Origin: Polydactylus sextarius
Taxonomy: Eukaryota > Chordata > Actinopteri > Polynemidae
Length of the DNA stretch: 64,000 nucleotides
Assembly: GCA_016801845.1 (NCBI GenBank)
Contig: CM028909.1
Coordinates: 23,092,813 to 23,156,812 of the forward strand
Reading direction: 5' to 3'
Part shown: piece by piece, positions 26,318 through 38,700 of the stretch
Numbering within the stretch: position 1 is the first letter of the stretch
Layout: each line of letters opens with the position of its first letter
Position numbers and translations under genes: made by a program
Notes under the pieces: generated by a model
What the model saw: only the letters and a program-made list of their open reading frames with translations
Databases searched by the model: none
What the model was told of the DNA's origin: nothing

Positions 26318-29300
26318 AATTATTCATACCCTTGCTAAATTGTGTGATTTTTGCATATTGTCATGAAATGAACGCATGTTTTCAAATTTATGCATCAGTT
26401 ATATGTGACCAACAATTGCAAGAATGACAACAATACAAAATGCAAAAAAATATTCATGTCTGGGGTATTGTATTGATGCAATCCCAAAAAATGCCATGTT
26501 CAAAATTATTCATACCCCTGACAACATTTCAACAAAAATGTGCCAAATGTGGTAATTTTTGTCCAAGATGTCACAGTGGAATAAAACCCTTTATTTAAAA
26601 TTGTTGACCAAATGTTAAAGCAAAAAAAGACATCTTTCCAGAAGAGTATAAATAGGGGAAAAGTGTTCAGATCATTCTCAATTCCTGGTCATCATGGTCA
26701 AGAAGAAAGAGCTCAGCGAAGACCTACGGCAGCGTCTTGTTCGTACCCACAGTGAAGGAAAGGGTTACAAGGCCATTTCCAAGCAGTATGATGTCCCTGT
26801 TTCAACTGTCCAGAGCATCATCAACAAGCACAAGAGGTTCAACACTGTTAAAAACCTCAGTGGGCGTGGTCGGAAGCGTAAGGTTTCCCCCAAACTTGCT
26901 AGGAAAATCTGCAGAGAGGTCAACACCAACCCACAGACCACAACCAAGGCTCTAGTTGAAATGCTTGACCAGACAGGGACAAAGGTATCAAGGTCCACCA
27001 TTGAGCGAGTCTTGCATAGAGGAGGTCTCCATGGACGTACACCTCGGAAAACACCGTTGCTCACGCCTTTTGTAGACGCCATCTGAAACAAGATCCCAGC
27101 TTTTGGTCCACCATCCTGTGGTCTGATGAGACAAAGTTGGAGTTATTTGGCCATATGGATGCTCAATATGTCTGGAGGAAGAAAGGAGAAGCCTATAGAC
27201 CAAAGAACACTGTGCCCACTGTCAAGTGTGGTGGTGGAAGCTTAATGCTATGGGGATGTTTCTCCTCCAGTGGCACAGGGAATCTTGTCAAGGTCCAAGA
27301 CATCATGAAAAAGGAGGATTACATAAGGATACTTGATGAAAATGTGAAGGAATCTGCTGTGAAACTCCAGCTTGGCCACAACTGGATTTACCAAAATGAC
27401 AATGATCCTAAACACACTGCCAAGATAATGAAGAAATGGTTCAAGGACAATGATGTCAATGTCCTGGAATGGCCAAGTCAGAGTCCGGACCTGAACCCCA
27501 TTGAAAACTTGTGGCATTACTTGAAGACCAGGGTGAGGCGAGGAAACCAACTAACCTGACTCAGCTTGAGGCATTTGCCAAAGAAGAGTGGGCCAACATC
27601 CCACAGGAGACATGCAGGAAGCTTGTGGACACATACAAGAATCGTCTGGAAGCAGTCATAAAGAATAATGGCTATGCCATTGACTATTAAATAAAGACAA
27701 TGGATTAGGGTATGAATAATTTTGAACGTGGCATTTTTTGGGAGTCCAATAATACAATACCCCAGAAATAAATATTTTGTTTGAATTTTGTATTGTTGTC
27801 ATTCTTTCAATTGTTGGTCACATATAACTGATGCATAAATTTGAAAACATGCGTTCATTTCATGACAATATGCAAAAATCACACAATTTAGCAAGGGTAT
27901 GAATAATTTTGAGGACGACTGTATATATATATATTAGTCATAAAAAACACGATGTATTGAAGCCGCGAGAGGTGAATTGTGATATGGCGAGGGATCACTA
28001 TATGTCCAATAGCTTCTCACTTTCCGTTTGTTATCAGCAGTGTTTGGCTGCTGGGAATGAAACCTGAGAAAGCCTGAGAACATGATTGCACTATGTTGTT
28101 TTAAAGCTGGAATTAGTGCAGTGAAATTGTTATGTTATGCTGAATTTATCAGGACAACAGATAAACACAGAGGAAACGATGAGTCTGCATGAATAGCAAA
28201 CAGCATCAACAGCAAATCTAAATAGGAGCAGATCAGGAAAAAGAAGGCCTCTCACAGAAATCTGTTAAAATATTGCTGGCTTGAAAAAAGGGTGCTCGTT
28301 TTAAATATAGACCTGTCGAAGCAATGAAATACAGTGCAATGAATCTTCTCAACTGTATGGCTGCACTATAAATCTGAAGAAACCCGTTCTTTTGTTTTAT
28401 CTCTTTTCTGCAGTGTGTTTTTGCTGCTTTAGTGTCAATAATCATTTCTCTGGGTGTGAAAGCAGACGCTTGCAGCCCACATATAAACAGTCTCTCTGCA
28501 GAGACTCTTATCATGGTGGCCATCAAGCTTCATACGATTACAACATGATGTGGTGGCATGGCAACAATAGGCCAAAGCAGCAAAAGGCAAAGGGAGAGAG
28601 AGTCAAAGAGAAGATTACAGTGAGTGCAGAGGAGACAAGCAAGGAAAAGCACATAATCCTCCTGTGTACAGTGTGCAGACTAAACCTGCAACAGTGACAC
28701 ACAGCAGCAGAAAAAGAGGGCAAAAAGCTCGAAATATGTCCTGAGGAAGACTAACAAAAGAAGATACGCTCTATAAGGAACAAAAATATATACAATTAGA
28801 ATTAAGAATTAAAACAAATGAGGAGTAAACAAATAATAGAGAGAACATGTCATGCTGCACAAACAATGCAGTCACCATCTGTGCCAATCAGCTCATAAAT
28901 TCTTAGGTAACTCACATAACAAACTTTATTCACTGCAGGGTTTAGGTATGCTTGTTGGTATATCATTATGGTGGAAGTGAGAATACCAGCGGAATGGCAA
29001 GGGAGATGAAAAATATTTGTCCAATTGTCTCCTCTAAGCCACCAGCTGCAGACTGTTGTAATTTGAAAATGTCCCAGGGGCTGCATCAGATGCACACTTT
29101 GAATTTTGGTTTTTATTCATTACAGGGAACAGCAAAGAGGCTCATATCACAGAGGTTTTGATGGTGATTATAATTGCACAGATGAGTTCCTCCAATGTTA
29201 AGTCCTCGCTTAAGTGTAAAAATGGCGAAACATCAAACGGTGTATAGTTTTTGATACATAACAGCACACTTCTGTGTGTAGAAAACAAAGCTGATGATCA

Positions 29301-32300
29301 GTGTTTCCTGCTGCTGGGGGAGACTCAAAACTGTAGAAAATATAATATGATATAAACTGATGGTCCTTGAAGTGAGCTTTTTTTTCTAATGTAAGCATTG
29401 CTGTGTATGTGCACATAATTCTACATCAGTCAAACCTGCAGGGACAGGAGAAGATGTTTATTAAAGTTTCAGCTTTGATTTGTAAACCCAAAACGACCGC
29501 CAACATGCCAGTCACTTTCACTGGCAGTGGAAATGCTGGAGTGCTGTGTTCAGATGTGTCATTTCTGTGAGTTTCATTAAAAAAACAGTCAGCAGCACCT
29601 GAGATATAGCATGTGACAGATGAACAAACAGATGTGCGAATAGGCAACTCTGAGACTGCCCAGTTAATTTAGAAAATTCAAAAATGCCAAGCAGACACGG
29701 TGGCTGAGGGTAAAATAAACACTTTATCCTAAAATCACATTCCTAGTCCTGTAAAGTACACACTACGCAGCCCACTGTTTTTGCAGTAGACTCACGTGTC
29801 TCACATGCATGCTGACATTTTTGTGTCTGACATTTAATTGTGTCACTTCTTCCAGGGTGAACACACAAAATAATCAATCCAGTTAGAATTATTTAGGAGT
29901 TTGTCGTATGGAAGTGGGACACATGTGAAGTCTTTCCAAGGAAATGAATTTGCTCAGTAAAATCTGCCTTGATTGCTGTCCATGGTGCTGATTCTGGAGC
30001 TGTCTTGGGTGTTCATCACCAAATGTCCCGGCAGACCAGATTACTGCTGGCGAGGACTGAGGGCAAATAAATTGCCCCTGACTCATCATCTGAGTCACCT
30101 GATCAGCAAATTTCGATCCACATCCTAGTCTTTAGGGACACTTCAGTAGGTGGCCTTTGTTCTAGTCAGTGCTTTTTTATGTTGTTTGAATGATTTAGTT
30201 ATTATGAGTTTAGTCGTCTATTAGCTTTGCTTTGCCCTCTTTGACTAAAGCTTTTTGCTTACTTGCTTTATAAAGGTTTTTGGCTATGTATGATGTGTTG
30301 TTTATGCACCTGATTCATATGTTAACATTTGTATCATTACCAGCCTTGATAAGAACACTGCAAACAAAGATGGACTTAATTGTCACTGGCATCCTTTCAC
30401 CTGTGTCATAACTTAAAGGAACAAGAACAAAAAACCTTCTTGATGACTAACAGAAAGACATAAGTATTCCTTCCATGACGTTACCATTCCAGACGTGTTT
30501 ACTATTTCTGAGCCTTTTTCACAGCAAATGCAGCCTCACACAGGAAACGCGGGAAGGACCAAAACATTCAGCTGACATTCCCACAAGCCTCACAGGCCTG
30601 ACAGGTTGTTGCACCAAGTGAGTCTCTGTCTTTTTATTTTGCAGTTTTATTAGACAGTGGCAGTGTAACAAGAGCCATGGGGGTAAAACATGGTGAGAGT
30701 GAGAATGAGCCAAAAACATGCAGAAAACATCCCTGCTGGAAGTGAAGCTGCACTTACTCACGAGTAATTGTGACCTAACAACTGCTAGTTGCATGCTACA
30801 TGCTCTCCATCATTCTTGACAAATTAATGAGCTACATGTGTAACTAGTATTCTATGAAGTCTGGATACTAGGAATGATATGTAATATTTAGATCTCTCTT
30901 ATGACTCTCTGGCAGTCAGACACCACTGAGAGTTGTTGTCTGTTTTTATATGACGTGATGGAGAGGCATTTCTCACATCTGAGTGAATTCAAACTGCTTT
31001 GTAAGTTTGGGGTGTGGTGTGCAAGGCAACATTAACAATTTATTACAGCTTTTTCTTTTCTTTCTGTCTGTCTTTTATTTATTTTTTTTGCTCTTTGGAC
31101 TAGAGGATGGAAGAGACAGAGGTTCTTCTGACAATAGGAAACCACCACTGATGCACATACTCCTGTGAACCTGGTGCAGAGTTAGCTGACAGTATCATTA
31201 AATGAAAGAATAGTTTCTACATGAAAAGCAAACCAGGTTTTGTATCCACATTTGTGTTTCTAAAAGCATAGAATAACCACATTAGAGTTCATCTAGACAC
31301 ACAATATTAAGGACAGAGCTCATAGGCCTTACCCACTCACTCTGTGATGTTCCACTTTCATTAAAGGTCACTATTCTATCGACACACATCTTAAAACAGG
31401 CAGCGATCCACTCCTGCTGCTGCCGTGAAAGAGTTATATTATATTGACCCAGAGGACAGTGAGCCCTTGCTGTGTTAATAACAACTCAACCAAAAAAAAA
31501 AAAAAAAAAACTGCACTACTGCAAAGCCTCAGTGAGGGATACAAATAAATAAACATGTTTATAAGTCAGTAAATTGGTTTATGTGCTTAGAAGGGCAAAG
31601 GGGCATTTACTGGAATTTGCATCAAAGTAAATCATAAGTGAAAATACTCTGAACTAAAGGTCAGGTTGGATATCTGAACAGTGGCAGCATTACGCCCACT
31701 GCATTCTCATGCAATATGCAGATATTCTACTTTAAAGCCACGTGATGATGGATATCCTCTCTGCTGTCAGCAAAAAGCCTTTAAATGAGTCTGGAAGCAA
31801 CAGGTTCCAACTTTAATGCACTGGGTATTAATGGAGTGTAGGGTGTGGTGCAGCGGGAAGCCAGTAATAATCAATTTCCTGCTGCTGTAATCATAGTCCT
31901 CTGTAAGTTAATTAGCATCTGTTGAGTGTCGCGGAGAAGCATCTGCAGAAGGAGAGGTGGGTAAAAACAATGTGGGAAGCATGACACAGGCGGTGGCATA
32001 TTGGACTTATGGTACAGCTATTAGATTAAGACCAACATGAGTCATTGCATGATAGAGCTAATGGTGCAACTGATGCATGTGATTGCAACATTGCAATGTC
32101 CAATCAGCATCGCACATGAGCTGTGTCCATGTGTCTCATTTGTCTTATCACCCTCTTCTACATATGGTCCATTAATACAGAGATCCACCATTACAGGAGA
32201 TCTTCAATAAACCGAGGTACATAAAACATGACAAGGACACACCAAAATGATGCAAGAGGCACAGAGTGTTTTCCTAATGTCACAGATGAGGCCATAAGAA

Positions 32301-35300
32301 GTAACAGAACCATCAAGAAGCTTGGCACATAAGCTGATCACTGATTGGCTGCTCCAGGGGCATTAGCTTCTAATGGAAAGAGGAGGAAGCCCAAAAATGT
32401 TCATCACTTGGACTTTTCTGGAGGCAAATTGTGATGTTAGATTAGATTAGACATATTCTAATATTTAAAGTTTCCTGAGAAGTGTAAGAACAGTTTGTCA
32501 TGTTTACAGCTGCTAAACTGACTTTGTGTTTAGATTATTTTGTCAATTTACAATTGATTACTATTTTATTACCCACATTGTTACATTACTTATTGTAGAT
32601 ATTAGACATATGTACCACAGATACTGCATAGACACTATGGATCTAATCTAAACTGTGAGGCCAGCACCAGCTCTGTTTTGCAGTGTTTGTTGCCACTGAA
32701 CACTGTCATGTTGGACATGTGTCAACTTGTTGACAAAATCACTGATGTCATGGTATGACCATTTTTAATTATGTCCCAGACACAGAGCAAACATCAGCAA
32801 GATAAGCAAACGAGGAAAAACAAGCTCCTGGTACAACAGACCTGTCCCAGGATATTTTGACAAGTGACATTTTGACATTGTAGAAAAAATGCACAAGTGT
32901 AATTAATAACATTAATAAGGTCTACATGTCCACTCAGGTGTTCCAGCTGCAGGGCTCTGGTATATTGAGTGCACCAGTTCATAATGGAACAGACATCATT
33001 AATGTTAATAGTTACACTGTGCTTTTCCTGTTCCATGATGTTCCCGTTATGTCGAAATGTGCAAGAAAAGTCAATGTGTCGTTTCTGCTGGTACAAAGGT
33101 AATGATTTCGTTTGCCTTTATCCATGTTATTTGAGGTATTATCAGTCACTACTGTATTACGCTGTAGTGTTGTTTATCTTGGTTCCCATGCCCTCTTATA
33201 CTCTGTATTCCCATGTATTTCACTGGGTTTTCAACTATTTACAGACTTAAAGGAAATACGCAAAATGTCTGTTGTAAGTTGTTTGTAACAATACATTTAT
33301 TTAACTGTGTTTTATGTTTATTTTGTAACAAGTAACTTGTTACACAGCACACTGATGACCAGCTTGACTGTTTTATTGTTATGATGACCCACACAGCTTT
33401 ACAAGAAATCTCTGCTGTGCGGCTTGCTAACTACTAGCACCTAGCTGTGGGAAACCTAGTATCATTGTGTTGCAAAGATTGCATACCAGGTGTCTGTTTT
33501 CTCGTTAGCGTCTTTACAAATACTATAAATACTGTCTTATCTATCATGTGACTAAGGGGAGTATTTTGATTGGTTGTCAGTGTTTCCATTGTTTAGCAGA
33601 TTGCTCTAAAAATGTTCCCAACCATATTGTTGTCCACTGTTGTTACAGTTATGGTGTGGACTCTGCCATTCATTGTTTCAACCATCATCCGTGATGTGCA
33701 CAGGCCTCAAAGCTAAGCTCTAGATTACCATGAAGCAGGATGAAATAGTTAGCCAGGCTCTGTCCAAAATCCACCTATAAGCGCATCTAAAAATCACTAA
33801 TGTGATGGACTACTTCTTGGCTTAGACCAGTCACTTCCCTGAGTTGCCTTGACAACTGGTTTCAGTCAGTTTATCCTATGCTAAGCTAACCAGCTGTTGG
33901 CATGTAGCTTCATATTTACAATAGAAATATGATGGTGGTGATATTCTTCTCAAATAACTCATAGAGAGGAAACTAATAAAAGCCAAACTATTGCTTTAAC
34001 TCACATAAACATTTATAACATGATCAACTTTATATTTATCACTATATTAAAGTAAAGCCAGGAGTCAAGCATCCATTGGTGCATATTAAACAAAATAAAT
34101 GCTCAGAGAATAATTATAGCATAAACACAACACTGTGGCATACGTAGAAAATGCAGAGAAACTCGTACAATGGAGTCCATAAAAACATAAATTACAGGTT
34201 CTGACCCAAAGGCAGAGTGTTGTTGTTCCTTTACTAATACATTAAATGAGAGGCTGCTATAATGGGATTAATAATGGTTATAATGTGGACAAACAAACTT
34301 CTAGTGAATTAATTCAAGCAAAATTAAACTGTTTCAAATTCTCCTAAGAAGAAGCTTTATTAAATCAATTAAATTAATTTACTGCTTCACATTCAAGGAG
34401 GGAACATTTATTTTTCAGAGAAACATTTTTTCATTTGTTTCTCTAATCACCTGGCCTGTGTGAATTATTCTAGATCAAATCTGTAAAATCTATCCACCAT
34501 GGGACAATTGCTCTAAAAAGGTCAATGAACTTACCGTCTACACAAGCCGGCCTCGCCCTCGTGGTCCCAGCAATCTGGCCTCTCCTGCAGGCGCAACGAG
34601 CCGTCTGCCTGGCGATGGTCCGTCTGGGAACGCTGCTGTCTCTGTTGAGCATCACTATCTCACAGGTTCCCACCGCCAACTGGCCTGCCAAACACAGCAG
34701 TGAGGAACAAAGTACATCGCATTAGCATAATGAGACTGTAATGAACATATTACAGAGGAGCTACTGGTGTTTGAGGTTACGAAACAAAAGGCAAACTGGA
34801 TGCAGGGCAGTTTATTATACATTTAAAGTCTCAAATAGAAAAATTAGGAAATGATTTCATTGTTTTAAAAGCAGCAGACTGGAGTGCATCCTCAGTTTTA
34901 ATATTGTATGGCTGGTTGCTTCTGTGATAAAAGTGCCTGATAAGTGGTCATGTGGAAAACAAAAGTCCCCCCAAAAACAATCTGATAAAAAGATGTTTTC
35001 TGTTTGGCTGGTTATGACTGCAAGTTAACAAGCCTGAGCTCTAAGATATGAAAGTGCTAAAAGGAAGAACCAGCACATTGACTGTTTGACTTTCCTTAGA
35101 GCTCCAGGGACAAAATCAAAGTGAGTGTGAACAGAATTATGCTCCACAAATTTCATAATAAGCGTATCAACCCATAATGCTTTGAGAACAACAACATTGG
35201 TTGTTTGTTTTTAAGAGGACATGATCTTATGCTCTTGTCTATCTGACACCAGATCAGACCACAGTAGAGCAGAGCATGGAGGGGACAGTTTGGTTTAATG

Positions 35301-35658
35301 ACAATCAATGTTGGTTGTTTTTCACAAGATTGTTGCCTCACATTAATCTCACATTAGTTTTTTAGCCTAAATCTAACCAAACGTTAACCATAATGAAAAT
35401 TTCAAAATCTGAATTTCTTCATTTGTCCCCAGGCAACAAAATTATAATTTAAAATTTTGAAAGTTTGAAAGTTTGAAAGTTTTGGACTTTTTATTTGAGT
35501 TATTCATATTTCCTCTAGATGAAGTAGTGTGTGACTTGGTTGATGTCGTGGTGGCTGCCAGGCACTGTGTTCCTACAAAAGACTCATTTTCAAAGCCCTA
35601 CTGACACAACAAATGGACAGAATGTCTTAGTGACGATTACCTTGTTCCATAACACATA

Positions 35659-35700
<42 letters not shown>

Positions 35701-38700
35701 ACTGCACTTCAAATTACACACACAAAATTACAGCAGAGCTCTCCAGGCATTACAAATTGATGGATAAGCCTCCGGTTGGAAACCTTTGGTTAACCAGGTT
35801 TTTCGGTTTAAAGTTTGTCTGGATGTGATCTCTAAATTAATTACACAAAAAGGAGACACTTAGAATACACAAGATTTTAGCAACAAAATGAACCAACAGT
35901 TTTTTTTTTGTTTCACTCTCTTAACCCAACTTATTAATAACCACATTACCTGATGAAATCACTGCAGTTTGAATCAAGTTAATTGAGTTTCAGGATTTTG
36001 TTACAGCAGGAGATGAATCCCTCACAGTTAAGAGCTACTCAGTATTCAAGCCTGTGTCAAGGTGAAGAGACGAGCATTGTGCATATTATTGCAACTATCA
36101 TACGTGACTCTGATGATCATTTGTGAAGAGTCGGATTGAAAACTTCACAACAGCCATGGGCGGTCGCACCAAGAGCAGTAATGATGACGTTTGCAGTGTT
36201 TGGGTTTATTAAATGATCCCTCTGTGTGGCCTTTTGCAGCTGACAGTTTCACTGAACACTTAATGTTGAGGCAGCAGTTTTATTTGGAAAAAAATATTTG
36301 CAACCACAAGGGAACATTTAATTGTCCTTTATTTAGGCTTCCCTGGTGTGTTTGAGAGAGTTATTAACAGTTAATAGTATTGTGTGTTTCACAGACAAAC
36401 AAGATAAAGATCACAGTAAAGTGCTTGAGGCTGTCTCTGCTGATTTCGAGAGCATATTTGTGGGAGTAACTGCTTCTGTATATGTAGACGACACATTTGT
36501 CATTTTAAATCAAAGGGGAGTTTCGCTGTATCTTAAAATAAGCAAAGTAAGAAACTATTTAATATCCAACTGACGTTAATACATGAAAACATTCTTGGGC
36601 TGCAATTTTTTTTATAATTTAGTTCAAAATAAATTTACAGAACATCGCAACACATCTATTCCAACATGAGCAACAAAGCTCAGAAAAAGTTGGGAAAACT
36701 TCCTTCACCTTTTTAATGATCTGGAAAATGTAACATAGTTTCCCCCTTCGATTCTTTATTGAATGGAAAGCGGCCAGTGAAAGCCATTCAGGTTGACACT
36801 TGAATAAAATCAGCAATGGGAAGGAAAATTAGAGAAGAGTCTGTGTTGCAGCTCCTTTAAGGTCAATCCCTGGCATTCACCAACCATCACTCCTCTATAC
36901 TGCTGCTTTCAGCCGCTTCCCTATGTCCTCAAAGTTTCATCGAGGGAGACGCTAACTGCGCCATAGCATGGAATGACTGTAATAATGGCAAAGGTTGAAA
37001 GGACTGTTGATCAACACAAATGACTCATAAAATTACCTCAGCAGGTGACTTTTTAGAAGCTACAGCATTTCAAAGCAAGGCATGTCGGAAATACTGCAGA
37101 GGATGATTTCTGCTGATTGTTTTAGTAACATCACAAGGTCAAAATGTTTCCTGCTCCAGTACAGAGCTCATAGATAAAACTTAATGTAGGACCCACTGAC
37201 CCTTCATTCTTGCAATTCTCAAGAATGTAATATAACCTTAAATTTGTTATGTCAGTTAGATGTGGTATTTATATTACAAACAACTAAATTTCTTTTACTT
37301 TCACCACTACTCAAACAAATTTAAGGATAAAAACAGTTTCTTTTGACAAAAAATGCAGTTAAATATAAAAGAACTCCTGTAGCTTAGTGAATAACATTTA
37401 TCTCATTTAATCCAAACAAAACCAAAGTGTATAAATGAGAATTCAACATTTTACACGGTGTTAGTGGTGTGCCAGGCATTTCTTGGCTCTTGTGTAGTTG
37501 CCAGGCAACAAGCAGAAACTCCAAAAAGTTACTAATCTTCTCATCTTCAGTAACTTTGTCTAAAAGTGAATGAGCACATTTCCCCAACATATTGCTGAAC
37601 TGCTCCTTTAAGGTCCTTATCATTTAAGCGTATATTGTATTTTATAAGTGGATATTGAGGAGAGGAGGGGGGGTCTACTCTGCCTCATCACTAATCCAGA
37701 CTTGTTCCTGACAAACTGTATGTCAAGTTAGAAAACTGCTGAATTTCTGAATTTTACACTTTTCTTAAATTAATTTAAATTCTAGAGAATACATTTCATG
37801 GTGTTGCTAGAATCTCTGGCCTTTTCTCTCCAATCACAACAAGGTCATAGTTGCCATTTGTGCTTAAGAAACGTCAAATCTAATGATGAAACTGGCAGTA
37901 AATCTAATGATACCTTACTACGCTCTATAAGTCCTCACAAACTTTCTTTTAGCTCCTCTGCCTCGGTGCTGCAGGTTGAAGGTGCTGCTACCAACTTCAG
38001 ATTTCTGCTGAAGTATTCTTCCCTGTCAGTGGCCATACTCGACATTCAACTCCTGCTGGATTAAAAGGACAAACCTGCATCCTAATTAATGCAGTCATGA
38101 GTTACTGTTCTCTGTGGTGGCTACACTTTGTGATTTAGGTTGAAAGGATTGGTGTATTTTTACATCAAATTATTACCCAGACCAGTGTTAGGAGTAATAA
38201 AATACAATCACCTCTACACAAAGAACTGCAATGCACATTTCATTTCAAAGCATCAGCCGGACTGCACCCCCACCCACCCAGCCCCCATCACCATCATCAA
38301 CACTCAGCCCACCCTCCTCACTCATTTTGCTAAGGCAAGTCTTTGTATACCCGGTTGGTGCTTGGAGGACAGAGGTGCCATCAGATATCAGTGCTCCCTG
38401 CCATGTTTCAACACTGAACAGATGAATGGGCTTCATACAATAAGCCTGAAGGAGGAGCACAGTAAGGCAGACAGGGAAGCTGTGTAGTGTGTGTGCATGT
38501 GTGCATGGGTGTGTGTGTGTGTGTGTGTGGTGGGGGGTGTTTTATAAAGTGCCCTCAGCGTCAGCGCAGCATTCCATCATATATACAAGAGTTAATTCAT
38601 GTGAAGGGGGTTTCTGTCACTCAGCAGCATGGAGACACTTAGCCTCGTCTCTATTTCACATGATGACATGTGTGTAAGGCTGCGACGGCGAGGAGCGTGC

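Larger units (their letters stand above)
26316..27921 (+). mobile_element. Tc1/mariner-like transposon with IR/DR ends
   Basis: The left and right ends are inverted repeats of about 207 and 213 bp. The left arm contains AAATTATTCATACCC near its outer end (26317) and again near its inner end (about 26502); the right arm has the complementary motif at 27709 and 27897. This outer/inner direct-repeat arrangement is the IR/DR structure of the Sleeping Beauty/Tc1 group. The right terminus ends GAGGACGACTG followed by TA, the usual target. The left terminus lacks the corresponding CAGTCGTCC bases and runs straight into a (TA)n tract, so about 10 terminal bases are lost or overwritten. Inside is a frameshifted transposase. 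Confidence 0.92.
25987..28001. mobile_element. older DNA-transposon-like repeat interrupted by the Tc1 element
   Basis: The left flank begins TTGATCCCTCGCC followed by GTGAGAGGTG near 25987-26013; the right flank has CGCGAGAGGTGAATTGTGAT followed by GGCGAGGGATCA, ending about 28001. Read in complement these are the same terminal motif (TGATCCCTCGCC...CTCTCGCG), so the two flanks are terminal inverted repeats of one element split by the Tc1 insertion. Similar termini are common in teleost non-autonomous DNA transposons; I do not assign a superfamily. The remaining interior is short and non-coding (26014-26260 and 27934-27960). Confidence 0.6.
22220..34534 (-). other. tafa5: tafa5 intron 2 (12.3 kb)
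   Basis: The interval is bounded by the exon 2 donor GTAAGT and the exon 3 acceptor CCTCCCAG. It contains the nested transposon block at 25987-28001, a teleost dispersed repeat at 33715-33999, and a possible conserved block at 31790-31960. A GC-richer patch at about 24600-24900 has short open frames on both strands but no recognisable protein. Confidence 0.85.
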
